Made by a program: the position numbers and the translations under genes. Positions 7,298 through 15,800 of a stretch of 49,024 nt of DNA are shown piece after piece. The notes below the pieces were generated by a model that was given only the letters and a program-made list of their open reading frames with translations, ran no database searches and was not told the DNA's origin. How positions within the stretch are numbered: position 1 is the stretch's first letter; each line of letters starts with the position of its first letter. Origin of the DNA: CAZGAH01 sp964523295 (GTDB taxonomy: Bacteria; Desulfobacterota; Desulfovibrionia; Desulfovibrionales; Desulfovibrionaceae); contig CAZGAH010000031.1 in NCBI GenBank assembly GCA_964523295.1, positions 1 to 49,024 on the forward strand. The letters run 5' to 3'.

Positions 7298-8944
7298 ATG
7301 CTACAGAAACTATCCCCGAAATCGTATAAGGAATTCCTGGCCTCGTTTCAGTTGTCCGTGCCGGAAAACTTCAATTACGCCTATGACGTGCTCGATCGCC
7401 TGGCCGAGGCGCAGCCGCAGGGACAGGCCATGATTCACGTCGGCCCCGACGACGCGGTGCGGACGTATGACTTCGCCTGGTTCAAGGAGCAATCTGACCG
7501 GCTGGCGGCCGGGCTCATGGCCGCGGGGCTGGGCAAGGGCGACCGGGTGATGCTCGTGCTCTATCGCCGCGTGGAGTTCTGGGTCGCCATGCTCGCGCTG
7601 CATAAGATCGGCGCCGTGCCCGTGCCCTCGCCAGCGCTCCTGACCTCGCACGACATCGAGTTCCGCGTGAACTACGCCTGCATCAAGGGCGCGCTCGTGG
7701 AGGATTCCATCGTGGACCGCATCGAGGCCCTGGGCGACAAATGCCCTTCCTTGAGGTTGCGCGTGCAGGCTGGCCCGGCGCCGTTGCGTCCGGGGTGGCT
7801 GAACTGGAACGACGTCGTCGCCGGCGCGCCTGCCTTTGTCAAGCCTTCGCCTGCGCCGGGCGGAGCGGACAGCATGGTCATTTTCTTCACCTCCGGAACC
7901 ACGGGCATGCCCAAGATGGTCGAGCACCCGTACACCTATCCGCTCGGCCACTACGTCACCGCGACCTACTGGCACGACCTGCATCCCGGCGACGTGCATC
8001 TGACCCTGGCCGACACCGGCTGGGCCAAGAGCGTCTGGGGCAAGCTCTACGGACAGTGGATGGCCGGGGCCACCATCTTTGTCTGGGACCTGAGGGGGAA
8101 ATTCGAGCCCGCAAGACTGCTGGAGATCATATCGCAGTACAAGATCACCTGCTTCTGCGCGCCGCCCACGGTCTACCGCTTCCTGGTCAGGCAGGATCTG
8201 AGCCTCTACGACCTCTCCAGCCTGCGCCACTGCACCACGGCCGGCGAGCTGCTTAACGCCGGCATCTTCGAGGCCTGGAAAAAGGCCACCGGCCTGCCCA
8301 TCTACGAGGGCTACGGACAGACCGAAACCACGCTGCAAATCGCCACCTTTCCGTTCATGAAGCCCAAACCCGGCTCCATCGGCAAGCCCGCTCCGGGCTG
8401 GACCGTCGAGCTCCTGGACGAGGCCGGCCAGCCCTGCGGCACGGGCCAGGAGGGCGAAATCTGCATCCGCACGGCCGAGGCCACGCCCGTGGGCCTGTTC
8501 AACGGCTATCTGGACGAGCCCGAGAAAACCCGCTCGGTCTGGTTCGACGGCTTTTATCATACCGGCGACAAGGCCTGGCGCGACGAAGACGGCTACTACT
8601 GGTTCCTCGGCCGCAACGACGACCTCATCAAAAGCTCCGGCTACCGCATCGGCCCCTTCGAGGTGGAAAGCGCGCTCATCACGCACCCCGCCGTGGTCGA
8701 GGCCGCAGTCACCGGCGTCGACGACGCAGTCCGCGGCCAGATCGTCAAGGCCACACTCACGCTCGCACCGGGCTTTCAGGGCTCCGAGGCGCTGACAAAA
8801 GAGCTCCAGGACCACGTCAAATCCGTCACCGCACCCTATAAATATCCCCGGATCATCGAATACGTGGACGAATTGCCCAAAACCATCAGCGGCAAAATCA
8901 AACGCGCCGAAATCCGCCAACGCGACGCAGCCCGGGGGAAATAG
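7298..8944 (+). CDS. AMP-dependent acyl-CoA synthetase
   Basis: 548 residues of the ANL superfamily, which activate a carboxylic acid to an acyl-adenylate and then an acyl-CoA. Visible motifs: the P-loop FFTSGTTGMPKMVEHP near residue 198, the adenine-binding YEGYGQTETT near 340, the hinge-region YWFLGRNDDLIKSSGYRIGP near 435, and the C-terminal PKTISGKIKR with the catalytic Lys near 530. HTGDKAWRDEDGYYW precedes the hinge. The overall layout (Acs/medium-chain type with GYRIGPFEVE) fits acetyl- to medium-chain or aromatic acids, but substrate specificity is not readable. It probably forms an operon with the XRE-cupin gene and is followed by a strong terminator. Confidence 0.88.
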   Translation: MLQKLSPKSYKEFLASFQLSVPENFNYAYDVLDRLAEAQPQGQAMIHVGPDDAVRTYDFAWFKEQSDRLAAGLMAAGLGKGDRVMLVLYRRVEFWVAMLALHKIGAVPVPSPALLTSHDIEFRVNYACIKGALVEDSIVDRIEALGDKCPSLRLRVQAGPAPLRPGWLNWNDVVAGAPAFVKPSPAPGGADSMVIFFTSGTTGMPKMVEHPYTYPLGHYVTATYWHDLHPGDVHLTLADTGWAKSVWGKLYGQWMAGATIFVWDLRGKFEPARLLEIISQYKITCFCAPPTVYRFLVRQDLSLYDLSSLRHCTTAGELLNAGIFEAWKKATGLPIYEGYGQTETTLQIATFPFMKPKPGSIGKPAPGWTVELLDEAGQPCGTGQEGEICIRTAEATPVGLFNGYLDEPEKTRSVWFDGFYHTGDKAWRDEDGYYWFLGRNDDLIKSSGYRIGPFEVESALITHPAVVEAAVTGVDDAVRGQIVKATLTLAPGFQGSEALTKELQDHVKSVTAPYKYPRIIEYVDELPKTISGKIKRAEIRQRDAARGK

Positions 8945-8981
8945 CCCCGGGGGACGGCCGCGGCTCCGGCGTGGCGGGAGG

Positions 8982-9020
8982 GGCGAGGCCTCACTTTGAA
9001 CGAGAGGGGCCTCGCCTTTT
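8982..9020 (+). terminator. Rho-independent terminator after the acyl-CoA synthetase gene
   Basis: GGCGAGGCC (8982-8990) pairs perfectly with GGCCTCGCC (9008-9016), followed by TTTT. The loop is 17 nt and may pair further inside. It also separates this operon from the convergent methyltransferase gene. Confidence 0.8.
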
Positions 9021-9117
9021 CTGGCGTGAAAGGCATTGTGCGCGTCAAGTCCGGAAGTATCGCCATGGCCGATGATCCGCGCGGAGCAGCCGCTCCAGCG
9101 CAGAGGCCGCCGGCCTG

Positions 9118-12100
9118 TCACAGCGGCAACTTCCCCTGTCCGTTCCCCTTCTTCGACGTCCGCCGCCCGGCGCCTTTTTTCACTGCCGGGGGATCCCGCT
9201 CCGTGGCCTGTTTCTCCTGGTCGGCGCGCTCGTGGTTCAGCAGCAGCAGGCGTTTGAGCACTTCCTTTCGGGCCGCCGCGGAGATGGTGTAGCGGGTGCG
9301 GTCGTTTTCCGGGAGGAAGTCGAGATCGACAAAGCCGTGCCCCAGGTCCAGATCGCCCCAGCCGTAGGCATCGCGCACGGCGTTGTCCAGAGCCGTGTGC
9401 AATCGGCGCAGTTCGAGCAGCCCCGCGTATCCGGCCGTGGCGGTGTCCACGTCCTTGCCGCTCCTGTCGGCCACCATTTCCGCGCTCAGGTCCGGAGCGT
9501 GAAAGAGGTTGTAGATCTCGGTGAGCCCCAGCCAGAGCGTACGCATGAGCCGTTTACGGTGCTCGTGATACCGTTCGCCCAAGGCGGCCAGCTCCGGATT
9601 CTCTGCCTGCCAGAGGCCTTCGGGGAAGGCGAAGGTACGGAAGCAATTGGAGGGCGAGTAGCGCAAATCTTGCTTCAGCGCACCACTGTACTTGCGCGCC
9701 CAGACCTCGTGCAGCGTGCATTGGACTATGGCGTAGAGGTCCCAGCGGTCGGTGGTGAAGACATTTATTGCATCTGAAAAAGCATACGTTTTTGGGAAAC
9801 TCGAAAAATTCAAGTATTTTGTTGTCCTGGTGGCAGCAAAGCAACTTGAAATTTTTTGCAACTGTTTCAATAGGCCTGGCCTATACTCAGCAAATCGCCA
9901 CCAATAAATGCGATAATGAACTCTTTTATTTGTGGCCCTTACAGGCTTCACTGTTTCTTCAATTATTTTAAATGGATCTATATATTTTTGTGCATCTTCT
10001 ATATCGAAATTAAAGAAATTGATAATATAACGCCCAGGATATTGAGTTGGGTTGCTGTTAATTTCATGTCCATTAATTAAGGGGTATATTACATCTCGGT
10101 ATTCATCGCATTTATTTAGCAAAGAATTTCCAGTCTCATACGATAATATAAAACCATCACCGATAAATTTGAAGCCTTCGAATACTTTTCCCGAATTCTC
10201 GATTAATGAGAATGGATGAATCTCGTTGTATTCGCTATCGAGAAATGAATTGATGTATTTGACGATTGCTCCATCAAGGAGACAGTCTCCTTCCCATTCG
10301 TTCTTGTAAATTGAAAGTAGAGAAACATATAAATTTGCGTGTCCTGGCCATTTAACTGCGCGTAGTGCAAATATTATATTTCCAGAATGTGCCATGATTT
10401 GTTCTAGTCCATCTTTTCTGATGTCACCATCCTTAATTGAGTTGGTAGTGATGATTGCCATAAATCCATTTGGTTTGAGCAATGCGAAAATACGTCGCAT
10501 AAAATATGCTATGAGATCGCTCAACCCTGCTGGAGCGAATTCCCATTTGATATACTGGCAGAAGGAATACCCGTATGTACTGCTCAGGTAAGTTCCCCCC
10601 AGGTAGGGCGGATTACCCAGAATACAATCAAACCCGCCCTGTTCCATGACTTCCGGAAACTCCAGGAACCAGTGAAAGAAGCGTTTGCGGTGGGCCATGG
10701 CCGTGGACTCGGCCACTGCCGGTCCCTGGAGCGCGTGTTCCCCCCGGCGATAGCGCTGGTACCCGGCGTCGGTAATCAGCCTGGAGGCGTCCGTTTTGGG
10801 CAGGTAGAACTGGGCGATGGGGATGGAGGCGATCTGCCGCAGCAGCCAGGCCTCGGGACCTTTCAGGTAATTGGCGTACTCTTGCTTCTTGGTCGCGATT
10901 TGCGCCGGCGTGTTCTCCGGGAGCGAGGTTACCTGCCTGCATGTCCGCAGCACCGTGTTCAGGTCCTTCTCGACAATCCCGGAGGTATCCAGGGAGTGCT
11001 GTTGGCGTTCGCTGCGGTTGCGGCGTTTCAGGGGCGAGGCCACGCGCCGCTCCTCCTCCGGCATGTTGGTGTAGGCCTCGAAGGCCTGATCCGGCACGCC
11101 CGCAGCCAGCGCCTCGCGCTGGGCAAAGCCCACGATGGCGTTGCCGCACTTGATGTGGTGGTCCAGAAAATTGAGGGGCTCGCCCGGCACGTGGGCCTCC
11201 AGCCAGAGCGCGACCTTGCACAGCTCCACGGCCAGGGGGTTGAGGTCCACGCCGTAGATGCAGTGGCGGATCGCGTCGCGGATGGCGCGGCGCAGGTCCA
11301 GTGGCGAGGGCTGTTCCTGGCCGGTGCGCGCAAAGGCCAGTTCCGTGCCGATGCGCCGCGCCGCGGCCAGCAGGATGTGCCCCGAACCGCAGGCCACGTC
11401 GGCCACGCGCAGGGAGAGCAGCGCGGCCGCGGGGTCCGGTTCCGTGCGTTTCGCGGCGATGAGATGGTCCAGGGAGTGCCTGAGCAGCGGCTGCACCAGG
11501 TCGTCGGGCGTGTAGTGGGAGCCCGTGGCCGCGCGCAGGCGCCCTGGTCGGAAATGGAAGGATACTTTTTCGCCCTGGATGTCGAAGTCCGGTTCGTACT
11601 CCAGCAGCCCCTCGTAGACCGAACCGAATTCCTCCACGTTCAGGGCCGCGTAGTTCACGCGGATGTGTTGTCCGGTGTCCGGATGCCGGTAGATGCCGAG
11701 GGCGCGCAAACAGTCCAGGAGCACGTGGTTGGCGAGCGTGCACTCCCCCAGGAGGCCGATGGCCTCGGGGGCGAAGAGGTCTCCGGCCAGAGGGGCGATG
11801 CCCAGCTTGTGCCCCGGGCCGCCGTCCTCGAAGAGTCGGAAGGTGGCCAGGAGCGAGAGCCAGAGGTCATGATGCCGGTCCGTGGCCAGGTGGCGCTTTT
11901 CCGAGAGGCGACGCAAGCGTTGCAGGCTGTAGTGGCGCAGGTAGATGTCGCGCCGGGTGCGCTGCCCGCGCGCACCCGGCTGCTGGTCGGGAAAAATCAG
12001 GTTGCGCTCTTCGATGACGAGGAGAAAGAGCAGCCGGTAGATGAGGCGCAGCAGGCGAGGGTACATGTCCACGGGCGCGAGTTCGCCCGAGCGCGTCTCC

Positions 12101-12897
12101 TGGCGCAGGCGTCCGTTGTCCGGGTGGGCCAGGAAGCCGTTGGCGAAACGTTCGATGGCGTATTCCACGGCCTTGCTGAGGCCGTCGCGGATGCGCGCCC
12201 CCGAATCCAGGGAATCCTGGTGGTAGTGTTCGATGATGCTCTCCGCAGCCCGCGTATGGGCGAGCGGCAGGCGCGTGACGTGCAGCAGGCGGAAGAGCAC
12301 GGCAAAGTCGGCAAAGAGCGCGTCCGTGAAAATGCGCTCCAGATCGAACTCGAGGTAGGAGAGCCTGACCAGGCGCGAGCTGTCGCGCAGCAGCCGCAGG
12401 ACCCGGCCGTTGGTGACGATCCCGTAAAGCTCCTCGGTGAGGTTGAGGTATTCCTGGAGCATGGCGTGGGCGGACACGCGACGTGCCATGCGCTCGGGCT
12501 TGCGGTCCAGGCCTGCCGGGTCATTGGCGCCGACGATGTGTACGGCTGCGCGGTCGCGGTTCATGACGCGGTGGGAGATGGGGAAGAGCTTGCCGGAAAC
12601 CTCCTCGCCCCGGGCCTGGTATTCGAGCTGATAGCCCAGGAGTCCGAGAAAGGGGACCATCCAGAGATTGCGCGTTTCCGTGGTCGCCCTGGCGTCCGGG
12701 CCGAGGGATTCCAGGCGGCGGTTGAAGAGGCGCCACAGGTTCTGAGCGTCGGCCCAGGTCCGGGCGATCTCGTCCTTGACCCTGGCGGTCTGATCGAGGC
12801 CGAAGTCCTTGGGGCGCTGCCCGCGCGCGTCTTCCAGGCCGTCCAGGATGTCCGGGGAAAGGATGGCGCCTTCGATGCGGATGGAGGTATAGTTCAT
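9118..12897 (-). CDS. Large N6-adenine DNA methyltransferase (Eco57I/DrmMI-like)
   Basis: 1259 residues. A long N-terminal helical region (about 1-430) precedes a class I methyltransferase core with SAM motif I VADVACGSGHILLAAARR near residue 497 and catalytic motif IV ILGNPPYLGG near 760, the NPPY form typical of N6-adenine enzymes. After motif IV comes a region (about 766-1043) that should hold the target-recognition domain, then a conserved tail. The DNA of that middle part (about 9770-10600) is markedly AT-rich compared with its GC-rich flanks, as expected for an exchanged specificity segment. I see no obvious nuclease motif within the protein. It overlaps the SNF2 gene by 4 nt (ATGA). 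It resembles BREX PglX and DISARM DrmMI methylases; its role here is probably to mark host DNA for the island. Confidence 0.85.
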   Translation of the reverse strand: MNYTSIRIEGAILSPDILDGLEDARGQRPKDFGLDQTARVKDEIARTWADAQNLWRLFNRRLESLGPDARATTETRNLWMVPFLGLLGYQLEYQARGEEVSGKLFPISHRVMNRDRAAVHIVGANDPAGLDRKPERMARRVSAHAMLQEYLNLTEELYGIVTNGRVLRLLRDSSRLVRLSYLEFDLERIFTDALFADFAVLFRLLHVTRLPLAHTRAAESIIEHYHQDSLDSGARIRDGLSKAVEYAIERFANGFLAHPDNGRLRQETRSGELAPVDMYPRLLRLIYRLLFLLVIEERNLIFPDQQPGARGQRTRRDIYLRHYSLQRLRRLSEKRHLATDRHHDLWLSLLATFRLFEDGGPGHKLGIAPLAGDLFAPEAIGLLGECTLANHVLLDCLRALGIYRHPDTGQHIRVNYAALNVEEFGSVYEGLLEYEPDFDIQGEKVSFHFRPGRLRAATGSHYTPDDLVQPLLRHSLDHLIAAKRTEPDPAAALLSLRVADVACGSGHILLAAARRIGTELAFARTGQEQPSPLDLRRAIRDAIRHCIYGVDLNPLAVELCKVALWLEAHVPGEPLNFLDHHIKCGNAIVGFAQREALAAGVPDQAFEAYTNMPEEERRVASPLKRRNRSERQQHSLDTSGIVEKDLNTVLRTCRQVTSLPENTPAQIATKKQEYANYLKGPEAWLLRQIASIPIAQFYLPKTDASRLITDAGYQRYRRGEHALQGPAVAESTAMAHRKRFFHWFLEFPEVMEQGGFDCILGNPPYLGGTYLSSTYGYSFCQYIKWEFAPAGLSDLIAYFMRRIFALLKPNGFMAIITTNSIKDGDIRKDGLEQIMAHSGNIIFALRAVKWPGHANLYVSLLSIYKNEWEGDCLLDGAIVKYINSFLDSEYNEIHPFSLIENSGKVFEGFKFIGDGFILSYETGNSLLNKCDEYRDVIYPLINGHEINSNPTQYPGRYIINFFNFDIEDAQKYIDPFKIIEETVKPVRATNKRVHYRIYWWRFAEYRPGLLKQLQKISSCFAATRTTKYLNFSSFPKTYAFSDAINVFTTDRWDLYAIVQCTLHEVWARKYSGALKQDLRYSPSNCFRTFAFPEGLWQAENPELAALGERYHEHRKRLMRTLWLGLTEIYNLFHAPDLSAEMVADRSGKDVDTATAGYAGLLELRRLHTALDNAVRDAYGWGDLDLGHGFVDLDFLPENDRTRYTISAAARKEVLKRLLLLNHERADQEKQATERDPPAVKKGAGRRTSKKGNGQGKLPL
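9770..10600 (-). other. AT-rich target-recognition segment inside the methyltransferase
   Basis: A sharp drop in GC confined to part of one gene. It encodes the residues just after NPPY, including LINGHEINSNPTQYPGRYII and YRIYWWRFAEYRPGL, positions usually occupied by the DNA-specificity domain. Confidence 0.65.
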
Positions 12898-15800
12898 GCT
12901 GCGCCTCCGTTCTCGGCGCTGCTCTGCGGGTTCTCCGGGAGCAGGACGTACACGCCCATGAGATCCATGGGCAGCACGGGGTAGACGACCTGGAAGTGCT
13001 TGCCGGTCATAAGGGAACTGAAGCGCTCGTGCGCGGCGACAAGGTTGCTGGCCTGCTGTTCGGCCAGGGCGTTGAAATCGTCCCGCATGGATTCCAGCAA
13101 CGCGAGCTCATTATCCAGGAAACCCGCGCGGGCCTGGGGTGAGAGATTGGAGGTGGCGTGCGCTTCGCGCAGCAGGTGCATAGCCTGCTCGTGCCCCAGG
13201 AAGACGCGTTGCCGTGGCGTGCCCTGCCACCCCCGGAGGATCATTTCTTCGGCCACGATCCGCAGCCCGCTGCATTGCTGCTCGATGACGTTGCGGCAGC
13301 GGAACAGCAGAATGGTGGTCTTGACGGGGACATGCCCGGTGCGGATAACCGCGGCGCGCGCTGCGCGCCTGTCCGTGCGGGCCATGGTGTTGGCCATGAG
13401 CAGGTGACAGAGCTGCTCGACAAAACGGTGGTTGCGGCCAAGGTAATGGAAACCCTCGGGCGTGGGCGACTCGAAGCTGACCGCCAGGCGACCGTCGCGT
13501 CCGGGCTGCGGCAGGAGCTCTCGCAACTGCTCAGGCAGGTTGGCGGTGACGATGGTGTAGCCCTTGGCATTGCGTCTGGTTTCTACGCCGAAGAGGTTGT
13601 TCAGGGCATCGACGACAAAGACCTCCACGGCCCGGGGGTCGCCGATGGCCTTGTCCACCTCGCGTAGGTCCGTCTCGATCTCATGGTCCTTGATGGCGTG
13701 CTGCGCAAAGATGGAGCGCGACAGCTTCTCACGTTCGGCGGCCTTTTCGACCTCGCGCGTGATGTTGGCCCTGATCCTGGCGTTTTCGGGAAACTCCAGG
13801 TTGTGTAAAAAAGACAGCTGGGTTTGTTTGCCCGCCTCGCGGGTGGCAATCCTGCGCTGGGGATTGAGCAGGAGCGCGTGCGCTATGGTTTCGATGACGG
13901 ACTGCGAGTCCTCGGGAAAGGGTACGTTGATGCCCGTGGCTTTTTTGATTTCGCGTACCTTGCGCAGGAGCACGTCGAGCACCACGCCGTCGATGGGGTT
14001 GTCCGAGCCGTAGAGCATGCAGGCCTTGACTACGGGCGAGGTTTGACCGAAGCGGTCCACGCGTCCCTCGCGTTGTTCCAGCCGGTTGGGGTTCCAGGGC
14101 AGGTCATAGTGCAGCACGGCTGTGAACAGGGTGTGCAGGTTGATGCCCTCGCTGAGGCAGTCCGTGGCCACGAGCACGCGTTGCTTCGCCATGCCCATGT
14201 CTTCCACGCGCTGCTTGCGTACCTCGTCGGGCAGTTCGCTGGTGATGACCTGGACATCGAGTCCGGGAAAGCGTTTGCCGAGTGCCGGTGCAAGTTGCTC
14301 ATGGACGTAGCGGGCGGTGGCGATGTAGCGGCAGAAGACCACGGGATTGAAGCCTTGCGCGAGCCAGCCTTCGATGATGGCCTCGGCTGCGGCGAGCTTT
14401 TGGTCGTCCTTGCGGTTGGCCAGGGTTTCCAGACGGAGCGCGAAGTCGTTCAATTCCTGTCGTTGCTGACTGCTCCATTGCACGGTGGTCATGACCCGGG
14501 TGGGGGTGTTGTCGTTTTCCTGGCCGAGCAGTTTGTCGTGTATGGGATTGTCAGGCATGTCCGACTCTTCCTGACCGGCGTCCTCGCCGACCGTCTCCGG
14601 CAGCTTGTCCAGACGCGTGCGCAGCATCTCGATGCCGGCCGCCGGGCTGGACATGACGCCGCGCAACAGTCCCAGGGCCGTCCAGTATTGAAAACGCTTT
14701 TGTCCGTTGTGGGGAGTTTTCCGGTCAATGAGCTTTCGTGCGAATTCGAGAATGCTGTCGAAAAGTTCACTGTATTTCAGGGACAACGCGTATCCCCATT
14801 CGATGGGGTCGGGCTTGGGAAAAGGGGTGTCTTCGCCCATCCACTTTTCCACGTCCCCACGCCTGCGCTGGACAAAATACCTGGCCAGTTCGCGTCGTTG
14901 GTGCTTGCTGGAGTCGGGCAAGTCCAGCCCTTCGAACTCTGGCTTGATCAAGCCGAGCAGGGAGTGAAATTCCTCCTGCTTGCCGCTGTGCGGGGTGGCG
15001 GTGAGCAGGATGACATGCTGCTCCGGCTTGCGCGCGATGCGGCTGACCATGTTGTAGCGCTGGTGTCGGGTCCGGGATACGCCCGAGGGGCGCGCGCAGG
15101 TATGGGCCTCGTCCACGATGACCAGCTCGGGGCATTGTTCGATGAAGACATCCCGCCTGGCGTCGGATTTGATGTAATCGATGCTGATGATCTGGTACGG
15201 GTAGTATTCGAAGACGCTGATATCTCCCTGGATCTGGCGATCGAGCCTCGCTTGTGTGCTTGTCCGGATGATCACCGCTTCGATATCCAGTTTGGCCTGA
15301 ATCTCGGCCTGCCACTGCTCGCACAGATGCGGCAGGCAGATTACGGCAAAGCGCTCGATCTTGCGCCGCTCCAGCAGTTCCTTGATGATGAGCAGAGCCT
15401 CCACGGTTTTGCCCACGCCCACGTCGTCGGCGATGAGCAAGCGGATGGTGTCCTGGCGCAAGGCCATGATCAGGGGGACCATCTGATAGGAACGGGGGCG
15501 GAACGAGAGTCTGGCCAGGCAGCGAAAGGGGCCGGCGCCGTTGCGGAAGGCCAGCCGCGCGGCTTCATAGAGCATGCGCGCGGTGTTTAGGTCGCCGAGG
15601 TCCTCGGCGGCGGGCGGAGGAAACGAGGCATCGACCGGTTTGTCGAACTCGATGGACAGGGGCAGGTAAATGCCCGCGATCTCATCGTCCGAGCCGCCCA
15701 GGGGCTTGACCACGAGCAGGTCGGGGTCTGGAGACGGCAACACGATCCAGTCGCGCCCGCGCAGGCTGACGAGTTTTCCGGGCTGCAAGGCCGGGTTCAT
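12894..15800 (-). CDS. SNF2-family helicase (DrmD-like)
   Basis: 968 residues. After a short N-terminal RGRDWIVLPSPDPDLLVVKP domain come the superfamily 2 motifs: Walker A LIADDVGVGKTVEALLI near residue 127, Walker B VIVDEAHTCARP near 229, motif III ILLTATPHSGK near 275, and the C-terminal lobe with TDCLSEGINL and motif VI QREGRVDRFGQ near 579. A long C-terminal region follows, without a recognisable nuclease motif. The layout matches SNF2/RapA-like proteins found in phage-defence islands such as DISARM class 1 (DrmD), which translocate on double-stranded DNA. The ATGA overlaps with both neighbours imply translational coupling and a shared complex or pathway. Confidence 0.85.
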   Translation of the reverse strand: MNPALQPGKLVSLRGRDWIVLPSPDPDLLVVKPLGGSDDEIAGIYLPLSIEFDKPVDASFPPPAAEDLGDLNTARMLYEAARLAFRNGAGPFRCLARLSFRPRSYQMVPLIMALRQDTIRLLIADDVGVGKTVEALLIIKELLERRKIERFAVICLPHLCEQWQAEIQAKLDIEAVIIRTSTQARLDRQIQGDISVFEYYPYQIISIDYIKSDARRDVFIEQCPELVIVDEAHTCARPSGVSRTRHQRYNMVSRIARKPEQHVILLTATPHSGKQEEFHSLLGLIKPEFEGLDLPDSSKHQRRELARYFVQRRRGDVEKWMGEDTPFPKPDPIEWGYALSLKYSELFDSILEFARKLIDRKTPHNGQKRFQYWTALGLLRGVMSSPAAGIEMLRTRLDKLPETVGEDAGQEESDMPDNPIHDKLLGQENDNTPTRVMTTVQWSSQQRQELNDFALRLETLANRKDDQKLAAAEAIIEGWLAQGFNPVVFCRYIATARYVHEQLAPALGKRFPGLDVQVITSELPDEVRKQRVEDMGMAKQRVLVATDCLSEGINLHTLFTAVLHYDLPWNPNRLEQREGRVDRFGQTSPVVKACMLYGSDNPIDGVVLDVLLRKVREIKKATGINVPFPEDSQSVIETIAHALLLNPQRRIATREAGKQTQLSFLHNLEFPENARIRANITREVEKAAEREKLSRSIFAQHAIKDHEIETDLREVDKAIGDPRAVEVFVVDALNNLFGVETRRNAKGYTIVTANLPEQLRELLPQPGRDGRLAVSFESPTPEGFHYLGRNHRFVEQLCHLLMANTMARTDRRAARAAVIRTGHVPVKTTILLFRCRNVIEQQCSGLRIVAEEMILRGWQGTPRQRVFLGHEQAMHLLREAHATSNLSPQARAGFLDNELALLESMRDDFNALAEQQASNLVAAHERFSSLMTGKHFQVVYPVLPMDLMGVYVLLPENPQSSAENGGAA

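Noticed and set aside
10672..12984. Long plus-strand open frame (770 codons) opposite the methyltransferase
   Set aside because: Antisense shadow of a gene with clear SAM and NPPY motifs; its translation has no recognisable domain.
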